From Gammaproteobacteria bacterium (GTDB lineage Bacteria > Pseudomonadota > Gammaproteobacteria > GCA-001735895), in contig JAOTYD010000028.1 in NCBI GenBank assembly GCA_029862005.1, forward strand, positions 1 to 41,871: a DNA stretch of 41,871 nucleotides, read 5' to 3'. This document shows positions 8,612-16,653 of the stretch, piece after piece. The notes under the pieces are model-generated. The model saw nothing but the letters and a program-made list of their open reading frames with translations. It searched no databases and was not told where the DNA came from. Every line of letters starts with the position of its first letter. The stretch's first letter is position 1. Made by a program: the position numbers and the translations under genes.

Positions 8612-9115
8612 ATGACAGTTAGAACCGCCGAATTGTTGATGGCAATAATGATGGGGGTCTTCTCTATTTACCTGATGGTTAAAAGCGCCGAGCTTCCGAT
8701 CGGCTGGATCGAAGAAGAGGGGCCCGGTGGCGGCACCTGGCCTTTTTGGCTCTCCGCCATCATGCTGGCCTCATGCGTCGGGATCCTTTTCAACTGGGTC
8801 CGCAAGAAGGGCCCAATCGCTACCTCGACAAAAACTTATATCGAAAGCCATGTGCTTGGTGATGTCGCCGCGGTAGCGGCTGCGCTAATTGTTACGGTCG
8901 CGCTGTTCTCCGTTATCGGTATTTATGGCGCGCTACCGTTATTTTTGATCTTTTATATCCGTTTTCTGGGTAAGCACTCCTGGGCGCTAACGGCGACCCT
9001 GACCGTGGCGATACCCGTGCTTATCTTTTATTTCTTCGAAATTACCCTGAAGATTATTCTGCCCAAAGGGATTACCGAACCCCTTTTCCTACCTTTGTAC
9101 AAGATCTTCTTGTAA
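8612..9115 (+). CDS. tctB: Tripartite tricarboxylate transporter small membrane subunit (TctB family)
   Basis: The protein has 167 residues with about four hydrophobic segments (roughly residues 8-24, 43-62, 85-117 and 125-146) and the typical TctB layout: a first helix, a short loop with GGGTWPFWLSA before helix 2, a polar linker, then a paired C-terminal hydrophobic half. TctB is poorly conserved, so the call rests on length, helix pattern and position between tctC and tctA. A G-rich tract (TAGGGGGGG) serves as ribosome site for ATG 8612. It forms the permease with TctA in the inner membrane. Confidence 0.85.
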   Translation: MTVRTAELLMAIMMGVFSIYLMVKSAELPIGWIEEEGPGGGTWPFWLSAIMLASCVGILFNWVRKKGPIATSTKTYIESHVLGDVAAVAAALIVTVALFSVIGIYGALPLFLIFYIRFLGKHSWALTATLTVAIPVLIFYFFEITLKIILPKGITEPLFLPLYKIFL

Positions 9116-9153
9116 ATGTTCTTTAATCCTGGACTCAGAGCAGAGGCAGTAAC

Positions 9154-10683
9154 ATGTTAGAAATTCTAGGACTACTGGCGCAAGGTTTTGTCATCGTTTT
9201 TGAACCGCAAAACCTGTTGCTGATAATCGCCGGCTGTGCGCTCGGGCTGTTTATCGGCGCGATGCCGGGGCTCGGTTCGGTCAACGGTGTTGCTATACTT
9301 TTACCGCTGACTTTCCTGGTGCCGCCAACCGGTGCGATTATTTTCCTGGCCGCGATTTACTACGGGGCCATGTACGGCGGCGCAATTTCATCGATCATGC
9401 TCGGAATTCCCGGCGCCTCGACCGCGGTCGCGACCACCTTCGACGGCCGCCCGCTGGCGAAACAGGGCCTGGCGGACAAGGCCCTGATCGGTGCCGCAGT
9501 CGCCTCCTTTGTCGGCGGTTCGATCTCCGTCGTGTTATTTACTTTTTTCGCACCGCCGCTGGCCCACGTTGCGCTGGTGTTCGGTGCCCCCGAAGAGTTC
9601 GCGCTGATGATGCTTGCGTTTGCAACCTTTGTTGGCCTGGGTGGCGATGATATTTTCAAGACCCTGTTTTCGATTTGCATCGGCCTGGTATTAAGCGCAG
9701 TTGGATTCGATATCATCTCCGGCGAACCGCGCCTGGTATTGTGGGATATCACCGGCTTCCTGCACGGGGTCAATTTCCTGGTGCTCGCGATCGGTATTTA
9801 CGGCATCGGCGAGATGCTGTGGACGGTCGAAGAACACGCGCTCGGCGGTGGCAAGAGCATGCTGTCGGAAGCGACCGTATCGGTGAAGCGGACCGTTTCA
9901 GCGCTGAGAGAACTGGTTGTAACCTGGAAATCAACCGTGATGGGTTCGTTCCTGGGGTATTTTGTCGGCATCCTGCCGGCCGCCGGCGCCACCCCCGGTT
10001 CGCTGATGGCTTACGGCATCGCCAAGCAGATTTCGAAAGAGCCGGAAAAATTCGGCGAGGGTGCAATCGAAGGCGTTTGCGCGCCGGAAGCCGCCAACAA
10101 CGCGGCCAGTACCGGTTCAATGCTGCCGATGCTGACGCTCGGAATCCCGGGCTCGCCGACCACCGCAATACTGCTCGGCGGCATGGTTATCTGGGGTCTG
10201 GAGCCCGGCCCGCGTCTGTTTGTCGATCACAGCGAGTTCGTTTGGGGGCTGATCGCGTCGCTCTATGCCGCCAACCTGTTTACGCTGCTGATCAACATCG
10301 CCTTTATCCCGGTGTTCATCAAGGTGCTGAAAACCCCGTTTACGATCCTGGCGCCGATCATTTTTACGCTGTGCCTGATCGGTGGCTATGCGCCGACCCA
10401 GGACATGCACGACGTCTGGTTGATGATCGTGTTCGGTATCGTCGGTTACCTGATGCGTAAGCTCGATTATCCGCTCGCGCCCGCGGTGCTGGCGATCGTA
10501 CTGGGACCCCTGGCGGAACCCGCGCTGCGCCAGTCGCTGATTATCAGCGAGGGCTCGTTCATGATTTTCTTCGAACGGGTCTACGCCGGCCCGATCATGG
10601 TTGTCGCGCTGATCCTGTTGTTTCTGCCGTTGTTCAAGAAAGCCTACGTTAGGATCCGTAAGCCTCGGGCGGCAGCGGAATAG
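9154..10683 (+). CDS. tctA: Tripartite tricarboxylate transporter large membrane subunit (TctA family)
   Basis: This 509-residue polytopic inner-membrane permease has about 11-12 hydrophobic segments. The conserved TctA blocks are clear: GLFIGAMPGLGSVNGVAILLPLTF, with the glycine-rich loop, then YYGAMYGGAISSIMLGIPG with ASTAVATTFDGRPLAKQG, the second internal repeat FVGILPAAGATPGSLMAYG, and PEAANNAASTGSMLPMLTLGIPGSPTTAILLGG. The two repeated GIPG motifs reflect the inverted internal duplication of the family. Uptake is ion-coupled and depends on the TctC receptor encoded upstream. The gntR-type gene follows 41 bases after the stop. Confidence 0.94.
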   Translation: MLEILGLLAQGFVIVFEPQNLLLIIAGCALGLFIGAMPGLGSVNGVAILLPLTFLVPPTGAIIFLAAIYYGAMYGGAISSIMLGIPGASTAVATTFDGRPLAKQGLADKALIGAAVASFVGGSISVVLFTFFAPPLAHVALVFGAPEEFALMMLAFATFVGLGGDDIFKTLFSICIGLVLSAVGFDIISGEPRLVLWDITGFLHGVNFLVLAIGIYGIGEMLWTVEEHALGGGKSMLSEATVSVKRTVSALRELVVTWKSTVMGSFLGYFVGILPAAGATPGSLMAYGIAKQISKEPEKFGEGAIEGVCAPEAANNAASTGSMLPMLTLGIPGSPTTAILLGGMVIWGLEPGPRLFVDHSEFVWGLIASLYAANLFTLLINIAFIPVFIKVLKTPFTILAPIIFTLCLIGGYAPTQDMHDVWLMIVFGIVGYLMRKLDYPLAPAVLAIVLGPLAEPALRQSLIISEGSFMIFFERVYAGPIMVVALILLFLPLFKKAYVRIRKPRAAAE

Positions 10684-10724
10684 GTGGTCCGGATCATGTT
10701 AAGCGCAATCAACAGGGCCTCACG

Positions 10725-11408
10725 ATGAGCTTAAGTGGCATTGTTCCGCTCGAGCCATCCAGGGGGCTCAAGACCCGGGTCTACGAGGCGCTGCGTGAAT
10801 TGATCGGGCACATGGATATTTACTCCAGCAAGGATCCGATCCGATTAGACGAGCGCGCCCTCGGCGAACAGCTGGGCGTAAGCCGCACACCGGTGCGCGA
10901 GGCAATCTCGCGGCTCGAACAGGAAGGTATCGTCGAAAACATAGCGCGTCGCGGTGCCTTCGTGGTGCGCAAGAGCAAGCGTGAAATACTCGATATCGTC
11001 GAAGTCTGGGCCGCGCTCGAAAGCATGGCCGCTCGCCTGGCAAGCAGTCGTGCCAGCGATGATGAGATTTCGCAATTGCGCAAGAATTTCGCTTCTTTTG
11101 ACGGTGAAGAGGCGCGCGCGCACATCGATGAGTACTCGGATACCAACATCGAGTTTCATCAGACCATTATCAGGCTGGGCCATTCCGAGTTGATCACGCA
11201 GATGGCAGACCAGCTGTTTTTTCACATGCGCGCGATTCGCGCGAGCACCATCAAGGATCGCGACCGTGTAGCCCAGTCAATTATGGATCACACTCGCATT
11301 ATCGAGGCGATCGAAGAACGGGACGCCTACCATGCCGAGCAGCTGGTCAGGGACCATGCGCTCGAACTGGCGAAACATATTGAACGCTATGTCGATTACC
11401 TGGATTAA
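10725..11408 (+). CDS. GntR-family transcriptional regulator, FadR/FCD subfamily
   Basis: The 227-residue protein has an N-terminal winged helix (about residues 13-80, with LDERALGEQLGVSRTPVREAISRLEQEGIVE, the classic GntR recognition region, and RRGAFVV wing). It is followed by an all-helical FCD ligand-binding domain (about 90-222) with Asp/His residues in DTNIEFHQTIIRLGH, DHTRIIEAI and VRDHALELA that usually bind a metal and an organic acid. It is encoded between the transporter and the CoA enzymes, so it most likely senses the imported acid or a product. TGGTATA-type palindromes before sucC and tctC are its likely targets. It lies within the operon it would control, implying autoregulation. 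Confidence 0.9.
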   Translation: MSLSGIVPLEPSRGLKTRVYEALRELIGHMDIYSSKDPIRLDERALGEQLGVSRTPVREAISRLEQEGIVENIARRGAFVVRKSKREILDIVEVWAALESMAARLASSRASDDEISQLRKNFASFDGEEARAHIDEYSDTNIEFHQTIIRLGHSELITQMADQLFFHMRAIRASTIKDRDRVAQSIMDHTRIIEAIEERDAYHAEQLVRDHALELAKHIERYVDYLD

Positions 11409-11419
11409 CGAATTTTATC

Positions 11420-11438
11420 GAGCCACCAAGCTTGGCTC
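11420..11438 (+). other. Hairpin in the gntR-lyase gap
   Basis: GAGCCA (11420-11425) and TGGCTC (11433-11438) form a perfect six-base stem around seven bases, beginning 11 bases after the regulator's stop. No T tract follows, so it is not a standard terminator. It could moderate read-through or mRNA stability between regulator and enzyme genes; it could also be chance. Confidence 0.3.
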
Positions 11439-11509
11439 CAGGTAACAAACCACGGCCTGGTCACAATGATTTTCGAACCGGCTAATTAAATCAAACGAGG
11501 TAGAGAGAA

Positions 11510-13264
11510 ATGTCAACAGTAGCTGAAAAACCACCGGTATCGGATACCGCCACGGATACCCTGAAGGTAAAAACCAAGGATGGATCGGTTATATCCGGTG
11601 GTCACCTGGTCGCCAAGGCCCTGAAGGCCGAGGGCGTCGACACCATATTCACGCTGTGCGGCGGACATATCATCGATATTTACGATGGCTGCCTGGACGA
11701 GGGTATACGCATTGTTGACGTGCGCCATGAGCAAACCGCCGCGCACGCCGCTGATGGTTATGCGCGCCAGACCGGCAAGCTCGGCTGTGTCGTTACCACC
11801 GCCGGGCCGGGTTGCACCAATGCAGTTACCGGTGTTGCCACCGCGTTTCGCTCGGAAAGCCCGATTCTGCACATCGGTGGGCAAAGTTCTTTAAGCCAGC
11901 ACAAGATGGGCTCGCTGCAGGATCTGCCGCACGTCGACATGATGACGCCGATCACCAAGTTTGCTTCGGGAGTATTCTCAACCGAGCGCGTTGCCGACAT
12001 GGTATCGATGGCGGCACGCGAATGTTTCAACGGCGCCTATGGTCCATCCTACCTCGAAATTCCGCGAGATATCCTGGACCGTGAAATTCCAATCGAGTCA
12101 GCCGTTATCCCCGAACCCGGTTCATACCGGGCATCGGTCAAATCGATCGGCGATCCGGCCGATATTGAAAAGCTCGCGGATATCCTGGTCAAGGCCAAAC
12201 GTCCGGCGGTGCTGCTCGGGCAGCAGGTCTGGGCATCGCAAGGGCAAGAGGCCGCGATCAGTTTCGTGCGCTCGCTCGATATTCCAGCCTACATGAATGG
12301 CGCCAGCCGGGGTATGCTGCCGCAGGGCGATCCGCATCACTTCGATCGCACCCGCAGCGATGCATTTAAAGAGGCCGACGTTATCTTGATCGTCGGTACG
12401 CCTTTCGACTTCCGCATGGGCTACGGCAAGCGTATATCCAGCGCGGCGACGCTGGTGCAAATCGATCAGAGCTATGCCACCGTCGGCAAGAATCGTGACA
12501 TCAGCCTTGGATTAGCCGGCGATCCCGGTTCGATCCTGGCTGCCGTGGAGCAGGCTGCCTCCGGTCGCATCGACGATGGTGCCAAACAGGAGCGCCAGAA
12601 ATGGATGGCCCGGTTGCGTGATATCGAGGCCACCAAGCTGGAAAAACTGATGCCGATGTTTACCACCGATCAAAGCCCCATTCACCCTTATCGTCTTGCC
12701 TACGAGATCAATGAGTTCCTCGGCAAAGATACGATTTACATCGGTGATGGCGGTGACATCGTGACCATTTCCGCACAGGCGGTGCGCCCGCGCAATCCAG
12801 GGCAGTGGATGGATCCGGGTGCGCTGGGATCGCTGGGTGTCGGCACCGGCTTCTCGATGGCGGCCAAGCTCGCGCATCCGAACAAGGAAGTTGTCTGTCT
12901 CTACGGCGATGGCGCTTTCGGCATGACCTCCTTTGACATGGAGACCGCACAACGCTTTGGCGCACCTTACCTCGCCGTGATCGGCAATAACTCGGCAATG
13001 AACCAGATTCGTTACGGGCAACTCGCCAAGTACGGCCAGGACCGCGGCGACGTCGGTAACAAGCTCGGCGATGTACCGTTTTCAAAGTTCGGTGAAATGA
13101 TCGGCGGTTATGGTGAAGAAGTACACGAAGCCAAAGATATCCAGCCCGCGATGCAGCGCGCGCGTGAAGCGATTGCCAAAACCGGTAAATGCGCGGTCGT
13201 AAATGTCTGGGTTGACCCGAATGAATACGCGCCGGGTACCAAGGCGCAAACCATGTACAAGTAA
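11510..13264 (+). CDS. Thiamine-diphosphate lyase, 2-hydroxyacyl-CoA lyase / oxalyl-CoA decarboxylase-like
   Basis: This 584-residue enzyme has the three-domain acetolactate-synthase fold. The activating Glu is E74 in VRHEQTAAHAADGYAR. The cofactor/Mg motif is GDG at 466-468 with NN at 493-494. The middle domain contains VGTPFDFRMGYG. Compared with what I remember of E. coli and Oxalobacter-type oxalyl-CoA decarboxylase, the N-terminal signature (GIPVTDM) and the C-terminal ESGHI...LNP region are absent. The CGGHIIDIYDG start and the end VDPNEYAPGTKAQTMYK resemble bacterial 2-hydroxyacyl-CoA lyases, which cleave 2-hydroxyacyl-CoA to formyl-CoA and an aldehyde or ketone. The next gene is frc, so the product is very probably formyl-CoA. 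The substrate could be oxalyl-CoA or a 2-hydroxyacyl-CoA. Acetolactate-synthase-like activity is the weaker alternative. Confidence 0.75.
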   Translation: MSTVAEKPPVSDTATDTLKVKTKDGSVISGGHLVAKALKAEGVDTIFTLCGGHIIDIYDGCLDEGIRIVDVRHEQTAAHAADGYARQTGKLGCVVTTAGPGCTNAVTGVATAFRSESPILHIGGQSSLSQHKMGSLQDLPHVDMMTPITKFASGVFSTERVADMVSMAARECFNGAYGPSYLEIPRDILDREIPIESAVIPEPGSYRASVKSIGDPADIEKLADILVKAKRPAVLLGQQVWASQGQEAAISFVRSLDIPAYMNGASRGMLPQGDPHHFDRTRSDAFKEADVILIVGTPFDFRMGYGKRISSAATLVQIDQSYATVGKNRDISLGLAGDPGSILAAVEQAASGRIDDGAKQERQKWMARLRDIEATKLEKLMPMFTTDQSPIHPYRLAYEINEFLGKDTIYIGDGGDIVTISAQAVRPRNPGQWMDPGALGSLGVGTGFSMAAKLAHPNKEVVCLYGDGAFGMTSFDMETAQRFGAPYLAVIGNNSAMNQIRYGQLAKYGQDRGDVGNKLGDVPFSKFGEMIGGYGEEVHEAKDIQPAMQRAREAIAKTGKCAVVNVWVDPNEYAPGTKAQTMYK

Positions 13265-13304
13265 CAGATTTCAGAAACAATCGAACGTTTATCAGAGGTA
13301 AGTA

Positions 13305-14555
13305 ATGTCGAAGGCTCTAGACCATATAAAAATCCTGGATTTCACCCACGTCCAGTCTGGCCCCACTTGTACCCAGCTGCTCGCGTGGATGGGTGCCGAC
13401 GTGATCAAGGTGGAACGCCCCGGTGTCGGTGATGCAACCCGCAAGCAACTGGTTGACGTGGAGGGTTCAGACAGTCTCTATTTCACGATGCTGAATCACA
13501 ACAAGCGTTCGCTGACGCTGAACTCCAAGACGGAAAGCGGCAAAGAGGTACTGGAGCGGCTGGTCAAGACCTGCGACGTGCTGGTGGAAAATTTTGCCCC
13601 CGGCGCGCTCGATCGCATGGGTTTCAGCTGGGAGCGTATCCAGGAACTGAACCCGCGCATGATCATGGCGTCGGTGAAAGGATTCGGACCCGGACCATAC
13701 GAAGACTGCAAGGTTTATGAAAACGTCGCGCAGTGTGCGGGTGGCTCAGCCTCGACGACCGGTTTCCGCGACGGTCTGCCGCTGGTAACCGGCGCTCAGA
13801 TCGGCGACTCGGGAACCGGACTGCACCTGGCATTCGGTATTTGCGCCGCGCTACTCCATCGTGAAAAAACCGGGCGCGGACAGCGCGTGCTGGCGCCGAT
13901 GCAGGACGGCGTATTGAACCTGTGCCGGGTCAAGTTGCGCGACCAGCAGCGTCTCAAGGCCGGGCCGCTCAAGGAATACTCGCAATACGGTGAAGGTATT
14001 CCGTTTGGCGAAGCCACACCGCGTGCCGGTAACGATTCCGGAGGCGGTCAGCCGGGCCGCATCCTCAAATGCAAGGGCTGGGAAACCGATCCCGATGCGT
14101 ACACCTACTTCATCACCCAGGCGGCGGTATGGCAGAAAATCTGCGACGTGATCGGCAAACCCGAATGGAAGGAGCACCCGGACTACGCCACCCCACCGGC
14201 GCGCTTGCCTCATCTGAATGAAGTTTTCGGTGCCATCGAGGAGTGGACCATGACCAAGACCAAGTATGAAGTCATGGAAATCTGCAACCCGCTGGATATC
14301 CCGGTAGGGCCGATCCTGTCGATGAAAGAATTGGCCGAGGAACCGTCGTTGCGTGAAACCGGCACTATCGTCGAGGTCGACCATCCCGAGCGTGGGCCCT
14401 ACCTGTCGGTGGGCTGCCCGGTCAAATTGTCAGACAACGATGTTGTCGTCGAACGCTCACCGCTACTCGGAGAACATTCGGACGAGATTCTGAGCGAGGT
14501 GCTCGGCTACAGCGCGGATGAAATCGCCGCTTTAAGAGAAGCAGGCGCCGTTTAA
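13305..14555 (+). CDS. frc: Formyl-CoA:oxalate CoA-transferase (class III CoA-transferase)
   Basis: Frc moves CoA from formyl-CoA to oxalate, giving oxalyl-CoA and formate. The 416 residues follow E. coli Frc/YfdW closely along the whole length as I recall it: [34 protein letters not shown], the nearly identical block [15 protein letters not shown] with [14 protein letters not shown], the glycine loop GGGQPG and [11 protein letters not shown]. The catalytic Asp that forms the acyl-anhydride is D168 in IGDSGTG. A close paralogue acting on a different 2-hydroxy acid is possible, because the preceding lyase is not a typical oxalyl-CoA decarboxylase. It lies 40 bases after the lyase gene, in the same operon. 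Confidence 0.88.
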   Translation: MSKALDHIKILDFTHVQSGPTCTQLLAWMGADVIKVERPGVGDATRKQLVDVEGSDSLYFTMLNHNKRSLTLNSKTESGKEVLERLVKTCDVLVENFAPGALDRMGFSWERIQELNPRMIMASVKGFGPGPYEDCKVYENVAQCAGGSASTTGFRDGLPLVTGAQIGDSGTGLHLAFGICAALLHREKTGRGQRVLAPMQDGVLNLCRVKLRDQQRLKAGPLKEYSQYGEGIPFGEATPRAGNDSGGGQPGRILKCKGWETDPDAYTYFITQAAVWQKICDVIGKPEWKEHPDYATPPARLPHLNEVFGAIEEWTMTKTKYEVMEICNPLDIPVGPILSMKELAEEPSLRETGTIVEVDHPERGPYLSVGCPVKLSDNDVVVERSPLLGEHSDEILSEVLGYSADEIAALREAGAV

Positions 14556-14604
14556 GCAAAGTGCCCGGCGCGATCACTGCCGCGCCAGCACAAAGGAGAG
14601 AGAA

Positions 14605-15519
14605 ATGAGATTAATCGTTCATGGCCAGCAGGCGTATGGCAAGTCTGTACTCGAAGCCATCCTGGACAAGGGGGTGGACGAGGTGGTTGCAGTTTACAGT
14701 GCGCCCGACAAGGAGGGCAGGCCGCTGGATCCGCTGAAGGAATACGCACTGGAGCAGGAATTACCCGTTTACCAGCCTGAATCCTACCGAAATCCCGAGA
14801 TCTGGGAGCAGCTGGCAAGTCACGAAGCAGATTTGTGCGTGATGGCCTACGTCCTGTTGTTCGTGCCTGAAGAGGCGCTTAACGTGCCGAAATACGGATC
14901 GATCCAGTACCATCCATCATTGCTGCCCTGGCACAAGGGGCCGAGCTCGATCAACTGGCCGATCATCATGGGCAAGGAAAAAACCGGCCTGTCGATCTTC
15001 TGGCCGGACAATGGCCTCGATACCGGGCCGATAATGCTGCAAAAGGAAGTCGATATCGGGCCCGACGATACGCTGGGATCGATTTACTTCGACAAGCTGT
15101 ACCCGCTTGGCGTTGACGCCATGCTCGAGTCAATCGAACTGGTTCGTGGCGGCAATGCGCCGCGCGAGGTTCAGGATCCCGACGCAGGCAGCTACGAAGG
15201 CTGGTGCCGCAAGGAAGACGTCCACATCGACTGGAGCAAGGGCACGGATGAAGTTTATAACCTGATTCGCGGGGCCAATCCGCAGCCAGGCGCCTGGACC
15301 ACTTTTAACGGCAGCGAGCTCAAGATTTTTGACAGCCGCAAAGCTGACGGCAGTGGTGAACCGGGCAGCGTACTCTCGATCGACGATGGCGGTGCCGTGG
15401 TGGCGACCGCGGACGGCGCCATTCGCGTTATGAAAGTTCGCGCCGATGCAGGCAAGGTGCCGGTGCCGGAATACGCGGCATCTGCAGGTCTCGAAACGGG
15501 CTCGAAACTGGGCAGCTGA
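14605..15519 (+). CDS. Formyltransferase, 10-formyltetrahydrofolate hydrolase-domain family
   Basis: The 304 residues have an N-terminal formyl-transferase Rossmann domain (1-about 185) and a C-terminal Fmt-like domain (about 205-290). It resembles the N-terminal hydrolase domain of 10-formyl-THF dehydrogenase (ALDH1L) more than methionyl-tRNA formyltransferase: YHPSLLPWHKGPSSINWPI has catalytic-type H103, and IFWPDNGLDTGPIMLQKE has D139 at the family Asp position, while the Asn of tRNA formyltransferases is replaced by Y102. Its likely role is handling one-carbon formyl units, releasing formate from 10-formyl-THF or possibly from formyl-CoA. The relic of formate-THF ligase just downstream supports a folate link. 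A GGAGAGAG ribosome site precedes ATG 14605. Confidence 0.82.
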   Translation: MRLIVHGQQAYGKSVLEAILDKGVDEVVAVYSAPDKEGRPLDPLKEYALEQELPVYQPESYRNPEIWEQLASHEADLCVMAYVLLFVPEEALNVPKYGSIQYHPSLLPWHKGPSSINWPIIMGKEKTGLSIFWPDNGLDTGPIMLQKEVDIGPDDTLGSIYFDKLYPLGVDAMLESIELVRGGNAPREVQDPDAGSYEGWCRKEDVHIDWSKGTDEVYNLIRGANPQPGAWTTFNGSELKIFDSRKADGSGEPGSVLSIDDGGAVVATADGAIRVMKVRADAGKVPVPEYAASAGLETGSKLGS

Positions 15520-15549
15520 AGTCCGTGCGCTTGCCGTAAAAATACATGA

Positions 15550-15567
15550 AGACCGGTGTACCGGTCT
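15550..15567. other. Perfect 8-bp inverted repeat before the fhs relic
   Basis: AGACCGGT (15550-15557) and ACCGGTCT (15560-15567) flank a two-base centre, 13 bases before the start codon of the fhs relic and directly upstream of its GAGG ribosome site. It could be a protein-binding site or a cruciform-like remnant. It has no T tract, so it is unlikely to terminate transcription. Confidence 0.35.
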
Positions 15568-15579
15568 GAGGATAGAAGC

Positions 15580-15660
15580 ATGAGTGACATCGAAATTGCG
15601 CGCGCGGCCGCGGACAAGATTCATATCAATGACGGTGGCCTGATTCAGGGTCTATTCTAA
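15580..15660 (+). pseudogene. fhs: Relic of formate-tetrahydrofolate ligase: both ends joined, core deleted
   Basis: This is a 26-codon frame with its own GAGG ribosome site. Its first residues, MSDIEIARAA, match the conserved N-terminus of formate-THF ligase (Fhs, about 555 residues). Its last residues, ADKIHINDGGLIQGLF, match the Fhs C-terminus, which as I recall usually reads PAAEKID...G-I-GLF. The simplest reading is one in-frame deletion of about 530 codons, with the junction in the GC-rich GCGCGGCCGCG stretch near 15602-15612. That is the kind of site where short repeats recombine. Fhs makes 10-formyl-THF from formate, which fits the formyltransferase before it and the formate dehydrogenase after it. 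A genuine small peptide is unlikely; an assembly collapse must be excluded. Confidence 0.65.
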
Positions 15661-15677
15661 ATGCGAGGTAAAGTCGA

Positions 15678-16538
15678 ATGATCAAGAATATCCTGGTACC
15701 TCTGGATGGAACAGAACGCAGCGCAGACGTGCTGGATACCGCGATGGTTATCGCCAGGCGGTTCGACGCACACATCAAGGCAGTGCACGTACGAGAACAT
15801 ACCAGTGAACCGTACATGTTCAGTGGTATGCCGGCGGCCTACCGCGAGGAGTTCGCCCGCATGAGTAGCAAGGCCGTGGACTCGGTAGTTGATACGGTAC
15901 GCGAGCAGTTCAAGAATTTTTGCACTGTGGGCAAAGTCAAGGTAACCCGGAAACCGTCGAAGTCTGCCGGCATAACTGCCTCGTTGCACATTCTTGAAGG
16001 TGATGCGGAATCTGTGCTCGATCGGGAATCTCGCCTGGTCGACGTGATCGCGATGTCCCGACCAACGAAACACCGAATCGGTGGACCTGCTGTTGGTCAA
16101 CTGCACGAATCACTGATGATGCATTCGGGTAGACCGGTGCTGATCGTGCCCCCCGCTCCCGAGTGGCAGGCGCATCGTGTCGAACACGCCGCGATCGGCT
16201 GGAACGATAGCGTCGAAGCGAGCAGGGCGCTGGCCCTGACCCTGCCGTGGTTGACGCAAATGAAAAAAGTCTCGGTGCTGGTATCAAAGAAACGCGAAGC
16301 GGGTGTCGGTGAAGTAGTCGATTATCTGAAGCAACATGGTTGCAGGGCCGATTATCATGTAATAGGTAAAAAGGGCACCAACGTCGGTAAAAACATGTTG
16401 GGTACCTGCGCCGATATCGGTACCGAATTCCTGGTGGTTGGCGGATTCAGCCACACCCGAACCCGCCAACGGCTGTTCGGCGGTGTCACCAGTTACTTGT
16501 TGAGCAATACCGATATCATCACCGTGATGGCGCATTGA
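15678..16538 (+). CDS. Universal stress protein, tandem UspA domains
   Basis: The 286 residues form two UspA folds (about 1-150 and 165-286). The first begins MIKNILVPLDGTERSADVLDTAMVIARRFDAHIKAVHV, and the second has HAAIGWNDSVEASRALALTLPWL and ends with GGFSHTRTRQRLFGGVTSYLLSNTDIITVMAH. That end carries a G-x9-G-(S/T)-type nucleotide-binding segment, more complete than in the first domain. Such tandem proteins are cytoplasmic and respond to starvation or energy stress. It lies in the same orientation between the fhs relic and the formate dehydrogenase genes. A direct part in formyl metabolism is not implied by sequence. Confidence 0.88.
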   Translation: MIKNILVPLDGTERSADVLDTAMVIARRFDAHIKAVHVREHTSEPYMFSGMPAAYREEFARMSSKAVDSVVDTVREQFKNFCTVGKVKVTRKPSKSAGITASLHILEGDAESVLDRESRLVDVIAMSRPTKHRIGGPAVGQLHESLMMHSGRPVLIVPPAPEWQAHRVEHAAIGWNDSVEASRALALTLPWLTQMKKVSVLVSKKREAGVGEVVDYLKQHGCRADYHVIGKKGTNVGKNMLGTCADIGTEFLVVGGFSHTRTRQRLFGGVTSYLLSNTDIITVMAH

Positions 16539-16595
16539 TGCTTGGTTGTGGCGCAATCACATGTTTTTGCTCGCTCCTCCTTGGGTTAAACTTTG

Positions 16596-16616
16596 CCCCG
16601 CTCGACAAGAGCGGGG
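16596..16616 (+). promoter_or_regulatory. GC-rich hairpin in the formate dehydrogenase leader
   Basis: CCCCGCTC (16596-16603) and GAGCGGGG (16609-16616) form a perfect eight-base stem with loop GACAA, 38 bases before the fdh beta start. The sequence after it (ATACTTG) is not T-rich, so it is a weak terminator at best. It may be an mRNA stability or pausing element separating usp from the fdh genes, or a leftover terminator. Confidence 0.45.
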
Positions 16617-16653
16617 ATACTTGTTAAGCACTGCCTAACTCGAGAGGATTTAT

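Noticed and set aside
9675-10460. 261-codon frame inside tctA
   Set aside because: It is an out-of-frame Arg/Gly-rich reading of the well-conserved TctA permease.
11510-13264. Naming the ThDP enzyme oxc outright
   Set aside because: The gene context favours it, but conserved Oxc N- and C-terminal signatures are not seen and the closest resemblance is to 2-hydroxyacyl-CoA lyases, so no symbol was given.
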